NCBI GenBank assembly: GCA_034509495.1
Contig: CM067512.1
Coordinates: 1,059,739 to 1,123,738 of the forward strand
Direction: 5' to 3'
From: Acestrorhynchus altus
Taxonomy: Eukaryota; Chordata; Actinopteri; Characiformes; Acestrorhynchidae
DNA: 64,000 bases
The notes beneath the pieces are model-generated. The model was not told the DNA's origin and did no database searches. It worked only from the letters and a program-made list of their open reading frames with translations. Position numbers and translations under genes: made by a program. Shown piece by piece: positions 22,975 through 33,881 of this stretch (within the stretch, counting starts at the first letter, position 1; each line of letters begins with the position of its first letter).

Positions 22975-23432
22975 TGTATGTCCAATACATGACCCATAAT
23001 GTGTAAAATTGTTACATCCCAGTCAGACTTGCAGTTGAATTCACATTTGGATTCTTGTAATATTACAAGTAAGCAGTCAAGACAACTCAGTTTAAAACTC
23101 CTACTCTTACCTACAGAGCTATTATGGTACTTGTCAGTCAGTCTTATGCAGGTCTTCTGAACTAATTTCCATCCACCACCCTCACAACCCTCCTCACCTT
23201 CCCCGAGACAAACAGAAACACAGATCACCAAATCAGCACTTCATTAAATCTCCATCTCTGAAATGACCAGATAACGATCCATCACGTATGGCACACGATG
23301 GATCTCGACGCTGGAAAATCAGTTGAGATCTGCTCCTGTTAGACACTGTAAAATAGTTGAATTAAGAGCATAAAAGGCAAAAGTTTGGCAAAAAGTTTTA
23401 AATAAGACTGTACTTTGTGTTTATATACCCTC
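22975..23432. other. Single-copy DNA, nothing recognised
   Basis: No supported feature. Confidence 0.4.
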
Positions 23433-23435
23433 AAT

Positions 23436-23474
<39 letters not shown>

Positions 23475-23835
23475 GTTTATTTATGTAGCACTTTTTACAA
23501 CAAGGAGCCTCACAAGCAGCCTTACCGAAGTCCGGGTCTAAGCCTCAAATGAGCAGCCAGTTGGCAAACAGTGGCAGCAAAACTCCCTCAGACTAGGAGG
23601 AAGAAACCTTGGGAGGAACCAAAGCTCAAGAGAGGAACCCGTCCTCCTCTGGTCCACACCGGAGAGCATAAAAAATCAGATCTGTTCTGTTCATATAAAC
23701 AACATAATCGGCTTTCACAGATCAGAGGAAGGTCTCAAAATCTGGGGATGCAGAATTCGGCACAACACCTGGAAAGGCAAAACTAACTGTAATGGTGACA
23801 TGCTGGAGTCAGACGCCCACCGTTTGACCCATCAG
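23433..23835 (-). mobile_element. LINE-like 3' end with (TGAT)n tail
   Basis: Read on the minus strand the sequence ends ..TGCTACATAAATAAACTTTG followed by about nine (ATTG)n units (23436-23473 on plus). The body includes AAACTCCCTCAGACTAGGAG, GAAACCTTGGGAGGAACCAA and CCCGTCCTCCTCTGGTC, words I know from a very common fish interspersed repeat. A short repeated-tetramer tail at the 3' end is typical of CR1/L2-type retrotransposons. No reverse-transcriptase frame is left. Confidence 0.65.
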
Positions 23836-24081
23836 TGTCTGGTACAGGGAGCCAGAGCTGCTGTATGAAACCAGAGGTCGGTTAGGTCTGGGGTGGATTT
23901 TGACTTGCTGGACCTGAAATGTCCACCTCTGCCTAACCAGACCTAAAGTTTACAATGTAACAGACCTTGGTTAGGACTTGGGCTGGACTTTATTGGACGT
24001 CTTATGTAATATCATGACCAAAGTTACAGTTCTGCTAATATGAGTGAGTTTTGGGAACGAGAACGTGGGCTTTGCTTCGCT
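23836..24081. other. Short inverted arms around a single-copy spacer
   Basis: GGTTAGGTCTGGGGTGGATTTTGACTTG-type sequence near 23880 faces a related GGTTAGGACTTGGGCTGGAC near 23968. Old repeat material is likely, but the family is unknown. Confidence 0.35.

Positions 24082-24146
<65 letters not shown>
24082..24146. repeat. (TC)n-(TG)n compound microsatellite at gap edge
   Basis: TC run to about 24101, then TG run to 24146 where the Ns begin. The real length is unknown. Confidence 0.95.
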
Positions 24147-24646
24147 NNNNNNNNNNNNNNNNNNNNNNNNNNNNNNNNNNNNNNNNNNNNNNNNNNNNNN
24201 NNNNNNNNNNNNNNNNNNNNNNNNNNNNNNNNNNNNNNNNNNNNNNNNNNNNNNNNNNNNNNNNNNNNNNNNNNNNNNNNNNNNNNNNNNNNNNNNNNNN
24301 NNNNNNNNNNNNNNNNNNNNNNNNNNNNNNNNNNNNNNNNNNNNNNNNNNNNNNNNNNNNNNNNNNNNNNNNNNNNNNNNNNNNNNNNNNNNNNNNNNNN
24401 NNNNNNNNNNNNNNNNNNNNNNNNNNNNNNNNNNNNNNNNNNNNNNNNNNNNNNNNNNNNNNNNNNNNNNNNNNNNNNNNNNNNNNNNNNNNNNNNNNNN
24501 NNNNNNNNNNNNNNNNNNNNNNNNNNNNNNNNNNNNNNNNNNNNNNNNNNNNNNNNNNNNNNNNNNNNNNNNNNNNNNNNNNNNNNNNNNNNNNNNNNNN
24601 NNNNNNNNNNNNNNNNNNNNNNNNNNNNNNNNNNNNNNNNNNNNNN
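24147..24646. other. Assembly gap, exactly 500 N
   Basis: Exactly 500 N, a round number that looks like a placeholder. The left edge is a TG repeat and the right edge a minisatellite M unit, so the gap is probably caused by repeats. Frames running through it are meaningless. Confidence 0.99.
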
Positions 24647-24731
24647 AGCCCCGCCCCCTCTCTCTGATCAGTCAGAGTCTGTATGCAGGTTGATCATCAG
24701 CCCCGCCCCCTCTCTCTGATCAGTCAGAGTC
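24647..24731 (+). repeat. GC-box minisatellite M, last 1-2 units after the gap
   Basis: Two CCCCGCCCCC boxes with the usual GATCAGTCAGAGTC spacer. More units may be hidden in the gap. Confidence 0.9.
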
Positions 24732-25589
24732 CAGTCCAGTAGCTTTGCGATGAGTGCATGTGTCCCAGCTAATCATCCAGCATCAGAACCTGATGCAATC
24801 AAATCCTGTTACAAAGGAACAGAAACAGTTTGGCTCCTTAAATTTAAAACTAAATAAAACATTCAGAGGTGGTTGTTTTTCATTCCTCTTTGCAAGACTG
24901 AAAGATAGACGTCTCAGAGCTCTAACTAAAATCTGTGAATCACTCCGTTATTATCTGGCTGCGAGACATCGATCTTACAGGGCTGCATGCAAGAGAGGAG
25001 AAGTGAAGATTCAATCCACTATTGATCCTCAGAGTGCCTGTCTGTCATGGTGCCAGACCCGCGGCCAGATGCAGATGCGTCGGTGAGGAGAAGGCATTCT
25101 TCTTCTTTTCTTCTTATCAGGACGGTGAAGAGACAGCTGCTCTCAAAGAGTCCATCAAAGAGTCCTCAACTCAGCAGCTCCGTCAATCCAGCCAGACTCC
25201 GGCTTCCAAACTCAGACAGTCAGAAACTTCTCAGAAAGTGCCGGCCTGCCTTCCCTTCACCCTCTCCTCATGAACTTCAAAGCCAGCTCTTCATTCACCA
25301 TGAAACATCATTTCAGTGCCAGCGTTCAGCAGTATCAGCAGTGACCATGCTGATCATACCGTCATATTGTTTTGGCCTTAATATCAACATCAGTGCCTGG
25401 GATACCACAGTAACCCTAGCAACCAACTAGCAACATCCTTGCAATCTCTTGGAACACTATAGCTAAACTTCTCAAACATCTCAGCAGCTACTGAAAACAG
25501 AAGGTGACTGTTTGGGCAGCACTGCCCAGCGAACAATCATGCGAGTGAGTTTTGGGCCAAAAACACAACGTTGAGCATGAGTTTAATTG
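24732..25589. other. Single-copy DNA with unsupported frames
   Basis: Plus-strand frames of 110 and 127 codons overlap each other here. They lack known motifs and share no splice or polyadenylation context. No call. Confidence 0.35.
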
Positions 25590-25591
25590 TA

Positions 25592-26104
25592 CAGGGGTTG
25601 GACAATGAAACTGAAACCCCTGTCATTGTATTGTGGGAGGTTTCATGGCTAAATTGGAGCAGCCTGGTGGTCAATCTTCATTAACTGCACCAGTAAGAGC
25701 AGAGTGTGAAGGTTCAATTAGCAGGTAAGAGCACAGTTTTGCTCAAAATACTGCAATGAACACAATATTATGGGGGACATACCAGAGTTCAAAAGAGGAC
25801 AAACTGTTGGTGCACGTCTTGCTGGCGCATCTGTGACCAAGACGGCAAGTCTTTGTGATGTATCAAGAGCCACGGTATCCAGGGTAACGTCAGCACCACC
25901 AAGAAGCCAACCACATCCAACTGTGGACACGAGAGGAAGCTGTCTGAAAGGGATGTTGGGGTGTTAACCCGGATTGTCTCCAAAAAATGTCCTTCCCAAG
26001 AAGAATTGATGCTGTATTGGCTGCAAAATGAGGCCCTGGAACACCGTACTAATCAATTATTGTGGTCTAAAATCAGGTGTATCAGTTTCATTGTCCAACT
26101 CCTG
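25592..26104 (+). mobile_element. Tc1/mariner-type element, internal deletion derivative with intact ends
   Basis: The left end CAGGGGTTGGACAATGAAAC and the right end (inverse of CAGGAGTTGGACAATGAAAC) form inverted repeats of about 23 bp with one clear mismatch. A TA dinucleotide flanks each side (25590-25591, 26105-26106), the target duplication typical of Tc1/mariner. Inside, 25770-25967 encodes the N-terminal helix-turn-helix part (RGQTVGARLAGASVTKTA, DVSRATVSRV). Near 25985 it jumps to the last codons of the gene (words for RRIDAVLAAK). The DDE catalytic domain is missing, so it could move only with help from another copy. Confidence 0.88.
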
Positions 26105-26106
26105 TA

Positions 26107-26837
26107 TATATAAATATATATATATGAAAGAAGGTTTCATCTTTCCAGAATCCATTTGAAACCCAAAAGCTTGGTTGATCCGGGTTAAATGGTCCAACTC
26201 TGCTTTTGCCAAAACCCCGGCTGCCAAGTAGAATATGGGAATTGGCCGGAGCTGCTTTTCCATCTCTCTGCTTGGTGAGTATATCCCATATTCCACCCAA
26301 TTCTACATCGTTGATAATGAGTCAGCTGGATCATCTGAACATGGTCCAGTTCTTTATGCTAGAGAAGTGGTTGCTATAGTGTCCCAGGGGGTTTCTAGGA
26401 TGTTGTTATTTAGTTCCTTAGCAGCCTTCTAGCATACATCAGTAACAGTCTAACAATACCGCAGTAACCACCCACAAACTGAAACGTATGGGCTTACTAG
26501 CAGCCCATTAGCAGCCCCCAGAGAAACCACATCAACCCCTTACCAGTACCTGATTATCCGTCTCAAAAGGGCTGAACCTGTTTTCTTCACGAAAGGCAAT
26601 TTTTGCCTCCTTTACTGCTGCACTGTTTAAAAGACCAACATGTGTGGAGATTGCTTTGCTTTTCTCAAACTGTAGGTCATATTTATTCGTCATTAAAGTG
26701 CGAATTGAGCTTCAGAAACAGCCTGTTTCATCTGGACGTGTTGTTCTTCTGACATATAAATGTGACACATTTACATACAGTACATCCACCTTTTCAGCCT
26801 GCAGCAATTCAACTCCGCCTATTCTGCCAGTGAGACA
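26107..26837. other. Mostly single-copy DNA
   Basis: A short TA stretch at 26106-26124 borders the transposon. A self-complementary-looking pair (CATTTGAAACCCAAAAGC.. and GAATATGGG..CCCATATTCC near 26230-26294) is present. No gene. Confidence 0.4.
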
Positions 26838-26935
26838 CAATACAGGGCAGCCCATCAGAACGGGGCTCATTTGCATATACCACCAAATGAATATCATTTC
26901 ATCTGAAGGAACAGGAGCTGCCTGTTAAATTCTTG
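26838..26935. repeat. Short dispersed-repeat fragment (GGGCAGCCCATCAGA type)
   Basis: ATACAGGGCAGCCCATCAGA and CTCATTTGCATATACC recur in altered form at 48121-48165. I know this as a piece of a common fish repeat, with an octamer-like ATTTGCATA inside. Confidence 0.45.
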
Positions 26936-27443
26936 GGGTTAAGAGTGGAGCACTGATGAATTCTGACGGTTGTGAGACAAAAACCCACCAAATGTCATAA
27001 ATAGACCACAGAGACAGACATAAAATAAAGGAATACATCCCATAAAGTTAGCAATGAAAGTGCATTTCTACTGTCATGCAGCTGCTAGGCTGTTGCTGAG
27101 TGGTAGTTATGGTATCCCGCATGGTTTCCATGGTGCTGCTGGTGTGATTCCCCGTAGCTGTCCTTAACAGGTAGTCTTTCCCTGACAGTTAAGGGATTGA
27201 AACTGAAATATGATATTTTATATTGATTGAAATTTCACTCCTTTCTTTTGTTTGAATTCATTTCAAATTAATAATTTAAATAAATCGTTAATTAGACAGT
27301 TTTAACATCAAAACGGCTTCAGATCTGTCACTAAAGTAATTAACAGAACATGACAGTTTATCCTTTTGGATTAAATTATACATTTTCTCTCGAGTTATTT
27401 AGATTTAGAGCGATTTTAACTGTTCGAACCCGATACACAAAAA

Positions 27444-27446
<3 letters not shown>
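26936..27446. other. Single-copy AT-rich DNA
   Basis: Nothing recognised. Confidence 0.4.

Positions 27447-27518
<72 letters not shown>
27447..27518. repeat. (CA)n microsatellite
   Basis: About 36 CA units. Confidence 0.97.
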
Positions 27519-27520
<2 letters not shown>

Positions 27521-28744
27521 CCTAATATCTGTAGATCACTGATTACTGGAAGCACATCCTCACTTTCCTCAGTGAATTCTTAGATGTCAAATGATTCACG
27601 TGTGAAAGTGAATGAATGTCTTTTTGATGCAAAGCCAAGGTGTGCAGAGACTGAACGCCTGTGGAGGCAGATTTTATGGGAGATTGTGGCCGGTGAGATA
27701 ATTCAAATGAGAGGAATCTTAGATAACACGTGTCCTTCCTCTCTGCACCGAGAGCGAGATCGCTATCCTCAAGATTAACACTCTGGGATCTGCCAGTTTA
27801 GTTGGGAACATCTTAGTTATTGTTCCAAAGAACCATTAAAGAACCCAGCAACCAGGTAAAAATCCATTTCAGGATCCGATTTTCTTTTCGCTGAGGTGCC
27901 ATGATTCTACAGAGGATCAATTAATTCCCTAAAGAACCCTGAAAGAACCCATTAATACCCATTATTAATTTTTCTGATTCTGATTCATGGCGGCTCCGAT
28001 TCAGGGCTAAGACAAGTGAACTGAGCTGATGTGACAGCCATAATCACAGCAGTCAGGTAGAGGGTTGGTACCCTTGTCCCAGCCCAGGAGAGTGTGGATA
28101 TGCTTGACTCCATCATCCGAGGATCTTTGGGAAGGCCACTGAGGTCCTTAGCTCAAAATAAGATCATAAAATCATTTATGGATTCGTGGCAGTTCCCCAG
28201 AGCCCAGCGTTTGGCCTTAGGAGAGAGTGCAGCGAGGGCTGTGGGACCATGTTTTGGCTTCATTGGGCTAAGAGATGGATCCACTTAGACAGAAAGGTCA
28301 GAAGGATTTGTGTTCTTTTGACCACTGAGTGGAACGTGTTAGGGGGTGCTGCAGAGGGAAAAACAGTGACATTTCCTTGGACTGATCTTTCTTTGAGGGT
28401 CTGCATTTGAAACGGATTTAACTGAAGCATGGCTGTGATGCTGCCCAGCTTTATTTATCACCACCAGTCCAATCAGAACATCAGGAATAGTTGAGAAGGT
28501 CTGTGGATATGGTGTAGAGGTGTCATGGTAAATTTGGTAGTGGTGATGGTAGTGTGTGAGGGTCCGGGGAGAATGAGCATTGAAGAGCCTTGAAGAGCTC
28601 TTATTATGTATGAAGATTATAATTAAATGGCTGCTAATTACAGATTAACAGTATCAGGTTGGATTAATCATTTTCCAGAGTATTTAATACACATTTTAAA
28701 CCAGCAACATTTTAGAATTTTCATAAATAGCTGCACCCAAAAAA
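27519..28744. other. Single-copy DNA, nothing recognised
   Basis: The part 27590-27780 has an open frame of 64 codons and a donor-like CCG|GTGAGA near 27690. There is no acceptor or homology to back an exon. AAAGAACCC words at 27826-27950 hint at old repeat sequence. Confidence 0.35.
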
Positions 28745-29170
28745 GATGATAACTGCAGTCTGATCTGATCAATAACTGATGATAACTGTAGTCTGATCTG
28801 ATCAATATTTATTGATCTACTCATACAGAAGTGGTGTCTCTCAGGACGGCGTTGGGTTTAACGCAACACGCCAGACGTCTCTGCATGGAGGTGTAGAGGT
28901 TCCTAATGGTGTCCCGTGATGATCCATCCCATGCAGCTTGAATGTTCTCACTCAGTTCTGCAGATGGTGTGGTAGGGGTGGAGTGTTGATAGAGTGTCCA
29001 ATAGCGTCCACACATTTTCAATCAGGGACAGGTCTGGAGATGAGACCGACCACGGCGTAGTATCTGTGTCTTCAATACGAGAGCTTGAGACGGCAGCAGT
29101 GTGTGGACGAGCGTCGTGCTGTTGGAATAGAGCACCGGAGTGTGTGTTCAGAAACAGAAGGCTTATTAAT
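28745..29170 (-). pseudogene. Tc1-like relic, family T1 copy 3
   Basis: Minus-strand copy of the C-terminal part and 3' tail of T1, carrying ENIQAAWDGS..DTIRNLYTS. It keeps SPDLSLIENVW words in another frame and the same one-base loss as copies 1 and 2. The upstream half ends near GAGCACCGGAGTGTGTGTTC. Confidence 0.86.
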
Positions 29171-30359
29171 GTTCCAAAATAAATATGTCTGAATCAATGT
29201 ATCTGTCACTGTCCCCAAACTCTATGCGTCCTTTATATTGGCATAAATGTAGATTGGAACATCTACTCGGGGGCAGTCCAAAGTCAAACATAGCGATGAT
29301 GGAGAAGACACCGTGTTACCGTGGTAATGTACATCCTGCAGAAAGGTGTTGAGCTGTATTTTGTATTCACTTCCACATTTAATACCGAGCATAAACAAGC
29401 CTTTAGATGTATTTTCAAGGACTTGTGTCCTATTATGGTGTACAGTGGTGTGCATGCCCTGTTGGAGAACTGAACCATGGCAGGATACTGGTTTGGGGGT
29501 GGGTGCGTGGGTGTGGGGGAAGGGGTTAGTGGTGTTACCCATCTCATTATACCAACTGTTAGCAGTTCATAGTTAGAACTTACTAATTGCTGTCTTTTCT
29601 GTTTTGTTTAGACTTCAGAAGGGTTTTATAAGGGCACACAGTCCTACTCGCGTCCTCCCTCAGAATAACAATTCCCCTGGTTCCCGAACGATTTTATTTG
29701 TCTGGAGTTTTTTTAGTCCCTCCATCTGAAATTTTGCTTTGCCAGCTGAGAGAGCCACATTAGCTCGAAACACAAACTCAGCACCACTAAAATTGGCCCT
29801 AAAAACCCACCCTTTCCCTCTCGCTGACATTTATTGACAGAAATTTGACAGATGGCGGATGAGTAATTGCATCACTGCTGATAAAAGCCCATATTTAATG
29901 GCAGGCAGCTTTTACTTCTCACTTCTTGTTCAGAAAATGTTCAGAGTGCATCACATGTGTTTGAGCCCCAAACTGGTGCTCCTGTAATTGGGCCAGCTGC
30001 TAAGCATGGAAAGGCCACACCGGCAAAGCAGATAAGGATTAAATCTTCAGAAGAGGTTTTCTTTCTATCCGTGATGCTTTCGTGTCTGTTTGTGGACTGA
30101 TTGTGTTTACAGATTAGAGGCTATGCTCCAACATTTCTACTTGTGTCTCCTTGTGGTCTGTCTGGATTTATTGGACTGGAGAGTCCAATTAAAATGGATT
30201 TAGTAGATCATTTTGATGGAGCTCCTACTGCAACTAACAGGGTCCCTCATTATAGTCACATGAAGTCATAAGAGGAGAATGGCATCTCCTATAGGTGATG
30301 ACTAAATCTGGACGATTCTACAAGCAGGCCGATATACACCAGGCTAATTAATCACACAG
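29171..30359. promoter_or_regulatory. Repeat-free block with candidate conserved non-coding element (29620-30070)
   Basis: The block 29620-30070 contains GATGAGTAATTGCATCACTG, CCCATATTTAATGGCAGGCA and CCTGTAATTGGGCCAGCTGC: several homeodomain and E-box-type words in continuous single-copy sequence. A minus-strand frame of 106 codons at 29222-29542 overlaps an alternative frame and is not supported. Regulatory role is inference. Confidence 0.28.
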
Positions 30360-30970
30360 GAGCACTTTGTGGTTCTATTATTCCAGACTGTAGTTCATCT
30401 GTTTCTCTGCAGACTTTATTCTCCTCCTTTCACCCTGATCTTCAATGATCAGGACCCCACAGAACCACCACAGAGCAGATATGATGTGGGTGGTGGGTCA
30501 TTCTCAGCACTGCAGTCACACTGACATGGTGGTGGTGTGTTAGTGTGTGTTGCTGGTACGAGTGGATCAGACACAGCAGTGCTGCTGGAGTGTTTAAACC
30601 CCTCAGTGTCACTGCTGGACCGAGAACAGTCCACCAACCAGAAACGTCCAGCCGACAGCGTCCTTTGGGCAGCGTCCTGTGAGCACTGATGAAGGACTAG
30701 AGGACGACCAACACAAACTGTGCAGAAACAGATGAGCTTCTGTCTCTGACTTTACATCTACAAGGTGGAGACACTCGGTAGGAGTGTCTGATAGAGTGGA
30801 CAGTGAGTGGACACAGTGTTTAAACACTCCAGCAGCACTGCTGTGTCCGATCCACTCGTACCAGCAACACTCACTAACACACCACCACCATGTCAGTGTG
30901 ACTGCAGTGCTGAGAATGACCCACCACCCACATCATAGCTGCTCTGCGGTGGTCCTGTGGGGTAGTAGGA
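30360..30970. mobile_element. Foldback repeat B, best-preserved copy with both arms
   Basis: The left arm (about 30360-30600) and right arm (about 30810-30970) are near-perfect inverted repeats: CACCACCCACATCATAGCTG on the right mirrors CAGATATGATGTGGGTGGTG on the left. The arms meet the centre at GTTTAAAC-like words. The centre of about 220 bp (GTCACTGCTGGACCGAGAAC to GTGAGTGGACACAGTG) is not palindromic. Single-stranded DNA or RNA from it would form a long hairpin. No transposase. Confidence 0.88.
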
Positions 30971-31209
30971 TGATTGTAGTTTATGGATGAAATAGGACGC
31001 ATTGTTGTTTTTGTCTTCTTGTCGTACTTAGATTGTACTGGTTGGACCTGCTTGGTTGGTTGGAATAGCTTGAATTGAAGTGGACGTGCATGCAGTAGAT
31101 CCTCAGTTAAAATTCCCTTAAGTGGTTTCTGACATTTGGTATCCAGATGCTGGAGGAGATTGTAGAAGGGTCTGATTCAACTGAGTGTGACTTATAGAGC
31201 AGTGAGAAG
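30971..31209. other. Single-copy spacer
   Basis: Nothing recognised. Confidence 0.4.
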
Positions 31210-31228
31210 ACACACACACACACACACA

Positions 31229-31261
<33 letters not shown>

Positions 31262-31343
31262 CAGACCGGTCTACTATAGCATCCAAAATGTGCATGTTTC
31301 TACACACAGATTGTAAAGTGTACTTCAGGAGTTTGTCCTGTGT

Positions 31344-31378
<35 letters not shown>
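31210..31378. repeat. Two (CA)n microsatellites
   Basis: 31210-31261 (one interruption) and 31347-31378, separated by 85 bp of ordinary sequence. Confidence 0.95.
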
Positions 31379-31379
<1 letters not shown>

Positions 31380-31381
<2 letters not shown>

Positions 31382-31545
31382 AATTTACACATTAGGGGCA
31401 GTGAGCAGACATGCCCAGAGTGGTTAGCAGCCCTATTCACAGGAGCAGCTGGGGCACTTGATGTCCTTCAGGGATTTGAACTGGCAACCTTCCAGTCACG
31501 AGGCTGGTTCCTTAGCCACCAAGCCACAGCTGTCCCAACAAGGCC
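31380..31545 (-). mobile_element. tRNA-derived SINE fragment
   Basis: On the minus strand the sequence has an A-box-like GTGGCTTGGTGGCTAAGG, then GGTTGCCAGTTCAAATCCC (31471-31489 on plus), a good B-box match. A non-tRNA body follows (CCCAGCTGCTCCTGTGAATA, CATGTCTGCTCACTGCCCC). It lacks a cloverleaf with proper acceptor stem, so it is a SINE and not a tRNA gene. Confidence 0.75.
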
Positions 31546-32458
31546 AGTAGCCAGCATACCAACACCCTGTTCAGTCATGATTACATCACAATGATCAGTG
31601 GCATGTGGTATAAACGATATAGGGAAGTATTGTGATATCTGTATTTTTTTGTGTGTAAATGTTGATTAAACGAGACAAAACCACATTTATTACACATTTA
31701 TTACACATTTATTACACATTTATTACACATTCAAAGTTTTCCTGCTTTTCAGAGTTTCATCTACATGCACGGAACTTTAGTTCAGAACCCAAGAATTCAT
31801 TACAGCACCGTCCTTTCATTGCATATATTGGAAACACACACAGATACATGCACACACACTCTATCAACCAGAACCAGAGAGAAATATAATCATCTCCATA
31901 CATCAGTGTGGGCTCAATTAAGTGTTGGCAGCAGAACTGGCTAATGATGTGGAACGATGGGATTGTTCTCTGTTCTGCTCTGGAATTCAACATGGGCACA
32001 GATGTGACATGTTATGTCAGTGTTTGATTGCTTTATTCCATGTAGTTTGACGATATGCAGACTTCCATAGACGTGACAATTCATTAAGTAAAAAAATAAA
32101 TTATTCATATCTGCGGTAGGCTGGAGTTCGAGTCTTACTGGGAAGGTAATGAAGAAGAAGAGAATGTGTGCATACATTTTACGCTGTAAAGTTACTGAAC
32201 ACTGTAGAGATTGGTGCTTTAAATAATGCTGTTATTTAATATCATAAATAATATATCATATTAGAACTAACACTAACCTTCTGTAGTTCAAAGTTTTAAT
32301 AAATGTGTAATAGTTATAATGGAATAGTTGATGGTACCACCTCACTGGGAACCAATGTTCCATCCCAGTGCCAGTTTAGTCCCTGCTTATGTATGTTAAT
32401 ATATATATATATATATATAATTAGAAGGTCTGCTGTGATGGTGTGGCTGTAATTTTAT
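31546..32458. other. Single-copy AT-rich DNA with an 11-bp tandem repeat
   Basis: 31682-31731 holds about 4.5 copies of CACATTTATTA, and 32399-32419 is an (AT)n run. No gene. Confidence 0.5.
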
Positions 32459-32605
32459 ACAGTCAGATCACCTTCAGTCTTCATTACAGACACTTTAACA
32501 GAACAACGTTACGTTAATGAGGTTCTGCAACCAGCGGTTCTACCTTCTCTGGACACACACTGATGTGCTCTGTTCCAACAGGACGACGCTCAGATCTCCA
32601 TGTAA
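32459..32605 (+). pseudogene. Tc1-like family T1, fragment
   Basis: The stretch equivalent to TDTLTDQRYVNEVLQP and the QQDDA region is recognisable at DNA level (CTTCATTACAGACACTTTAA, CGTTACGTTAATGAGGTTCT, TGTTCCAACAGGACGACGCT). It ends abruptly. Confidence 0.8.
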
Positions 32606-33489
32606 ACAGGCGAGCAGCACGTTGCAGTGTTCCTGTCCCGTGATTCCAGTGTAGATGACTTCAGATGTGATAATCAGTGAGTGAATTCAGTGTAAAGCAG
32701 CACATTTCTGACTGTCGCGAATGAAGACGGTGTTTTTACAGGGTAGTGGGAGCTGTGGCGTTTCAGGCTGTGGGAGCTGGCAGGGCTAAGACTGAGCGGT
32801 AAAGAGCACTTAGTCTCATGGGACGCTGTCTAGAGCCTGTCTCTCTCTCTGATCGTCACACACAGAGGCCTGTCTGACCAGGAGCCTTCAGACTGAGAGT
32901 CAGGGAGCACAGACACACACTGGTGTGTATTTCTGCTGTTGTGGGCTGTTTTCGTTGACTGTAGTTTAAAGCTGCAGAACAGAGCGGTTCACAGTATTAA
33001 ATTAAACACTGTCTTTTAGTTTATCTATCTGTAGCAGTGAAGGTGTTGATGTAATTTATATTTTGAAGACATTTCTATTGATCTGAATTGAATTCTCTGC
33101 TTCATTCAGTGCAAATCCGACACTGCCATGACTGACACACATATACTGTCGCTTTTATATGCTGTCCAAACCCACCAGCAGGGGACATCACCTCGCCTGA
33201 GCTTCGTAACGAGCCCTGAACCATCTAACTTAAAACCCCCCAGAGACCCCCTGGACCGAAATCCAAAAGCAAAACTGCCAAAGGAATAAGATACCCCCCA
33301 TTTAATGGAACAAAAACATCTCTAGGGACACCCCCCTCCTCCAGCCAAACGAAACCCCTCAAGTGCTGAGCTCCAGGTTTCTGCACAGTCAGCCAAAACT
33401 ACAAACCAGTGAAATGCAGCTTCACATTTCTGAAAAACACATCTGTCTGCAAGGACACACCCATTATTACGTCTTGACCACCAATGTCT
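32606..33489. other. Mostly single-copy DNA, C-rich toward the end
   Basis: 33165-33290 may be an old fragment of repeat H. No frame is supported. Confidence 0.4.
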
Positions 33490-33855
33490 GGAGGAAGTCT
33501 GTATGCCGGTTGAGCATCAGCCCCGCCCCCTCTCTCTGATCAGTCAGAGTCTGTATGCAGGTTGAGCATCAGCCCGCCCCCTCTCCTGATCAGTCAAGTC
33601 TGTGTCTGGGTTGATCATCAGCCCCGCCCCTCTCTCTGATCAGTCAGAGTCTGTATGCAGGTTGATCATCAGCCCCGCCCCCTCTCTCTGATCAGTCAGA
33701 GTCTGTATGCCAGTTGAGCATCAGCCCCGCCCCCTCTCTCTGATCAGTCAGAGTCTGTATGCAGGTTGATCATCAGCCCCGCCCCCTCTCTCTGATCAGT
33801 CAGAGTCTGTGTGCAGGTTGAGCATCAGCCCCGCCCCCACTCTCTGATCAGTAAT
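33490..33855 (+). repeat. GC-box minisatellite M, 7 units, longest array
   Basis: Seven tandem GC-box units, with spacers alternating between GGTTGAGCATC and GGTTGATCATC. One unit has lost a C in the box and one has AGTCAAGTCTGTGTCTGG. It is followed by a (TA)n run at 33861-33881. Confidence 0.93.
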
Positions 33856-33881
33856 TTTGCTATATATATATATATATATAT

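Noticed and set aside
24040..24719. Frames of 207-222 codons
   Set aside because: They run through 500 N and consist mostly of unknown residues.
31380..31545. tRNA gene, because of a good B box
   Set aside because: No acceptor stem or full cloverleaf, and the sequence continues into a SINE body.
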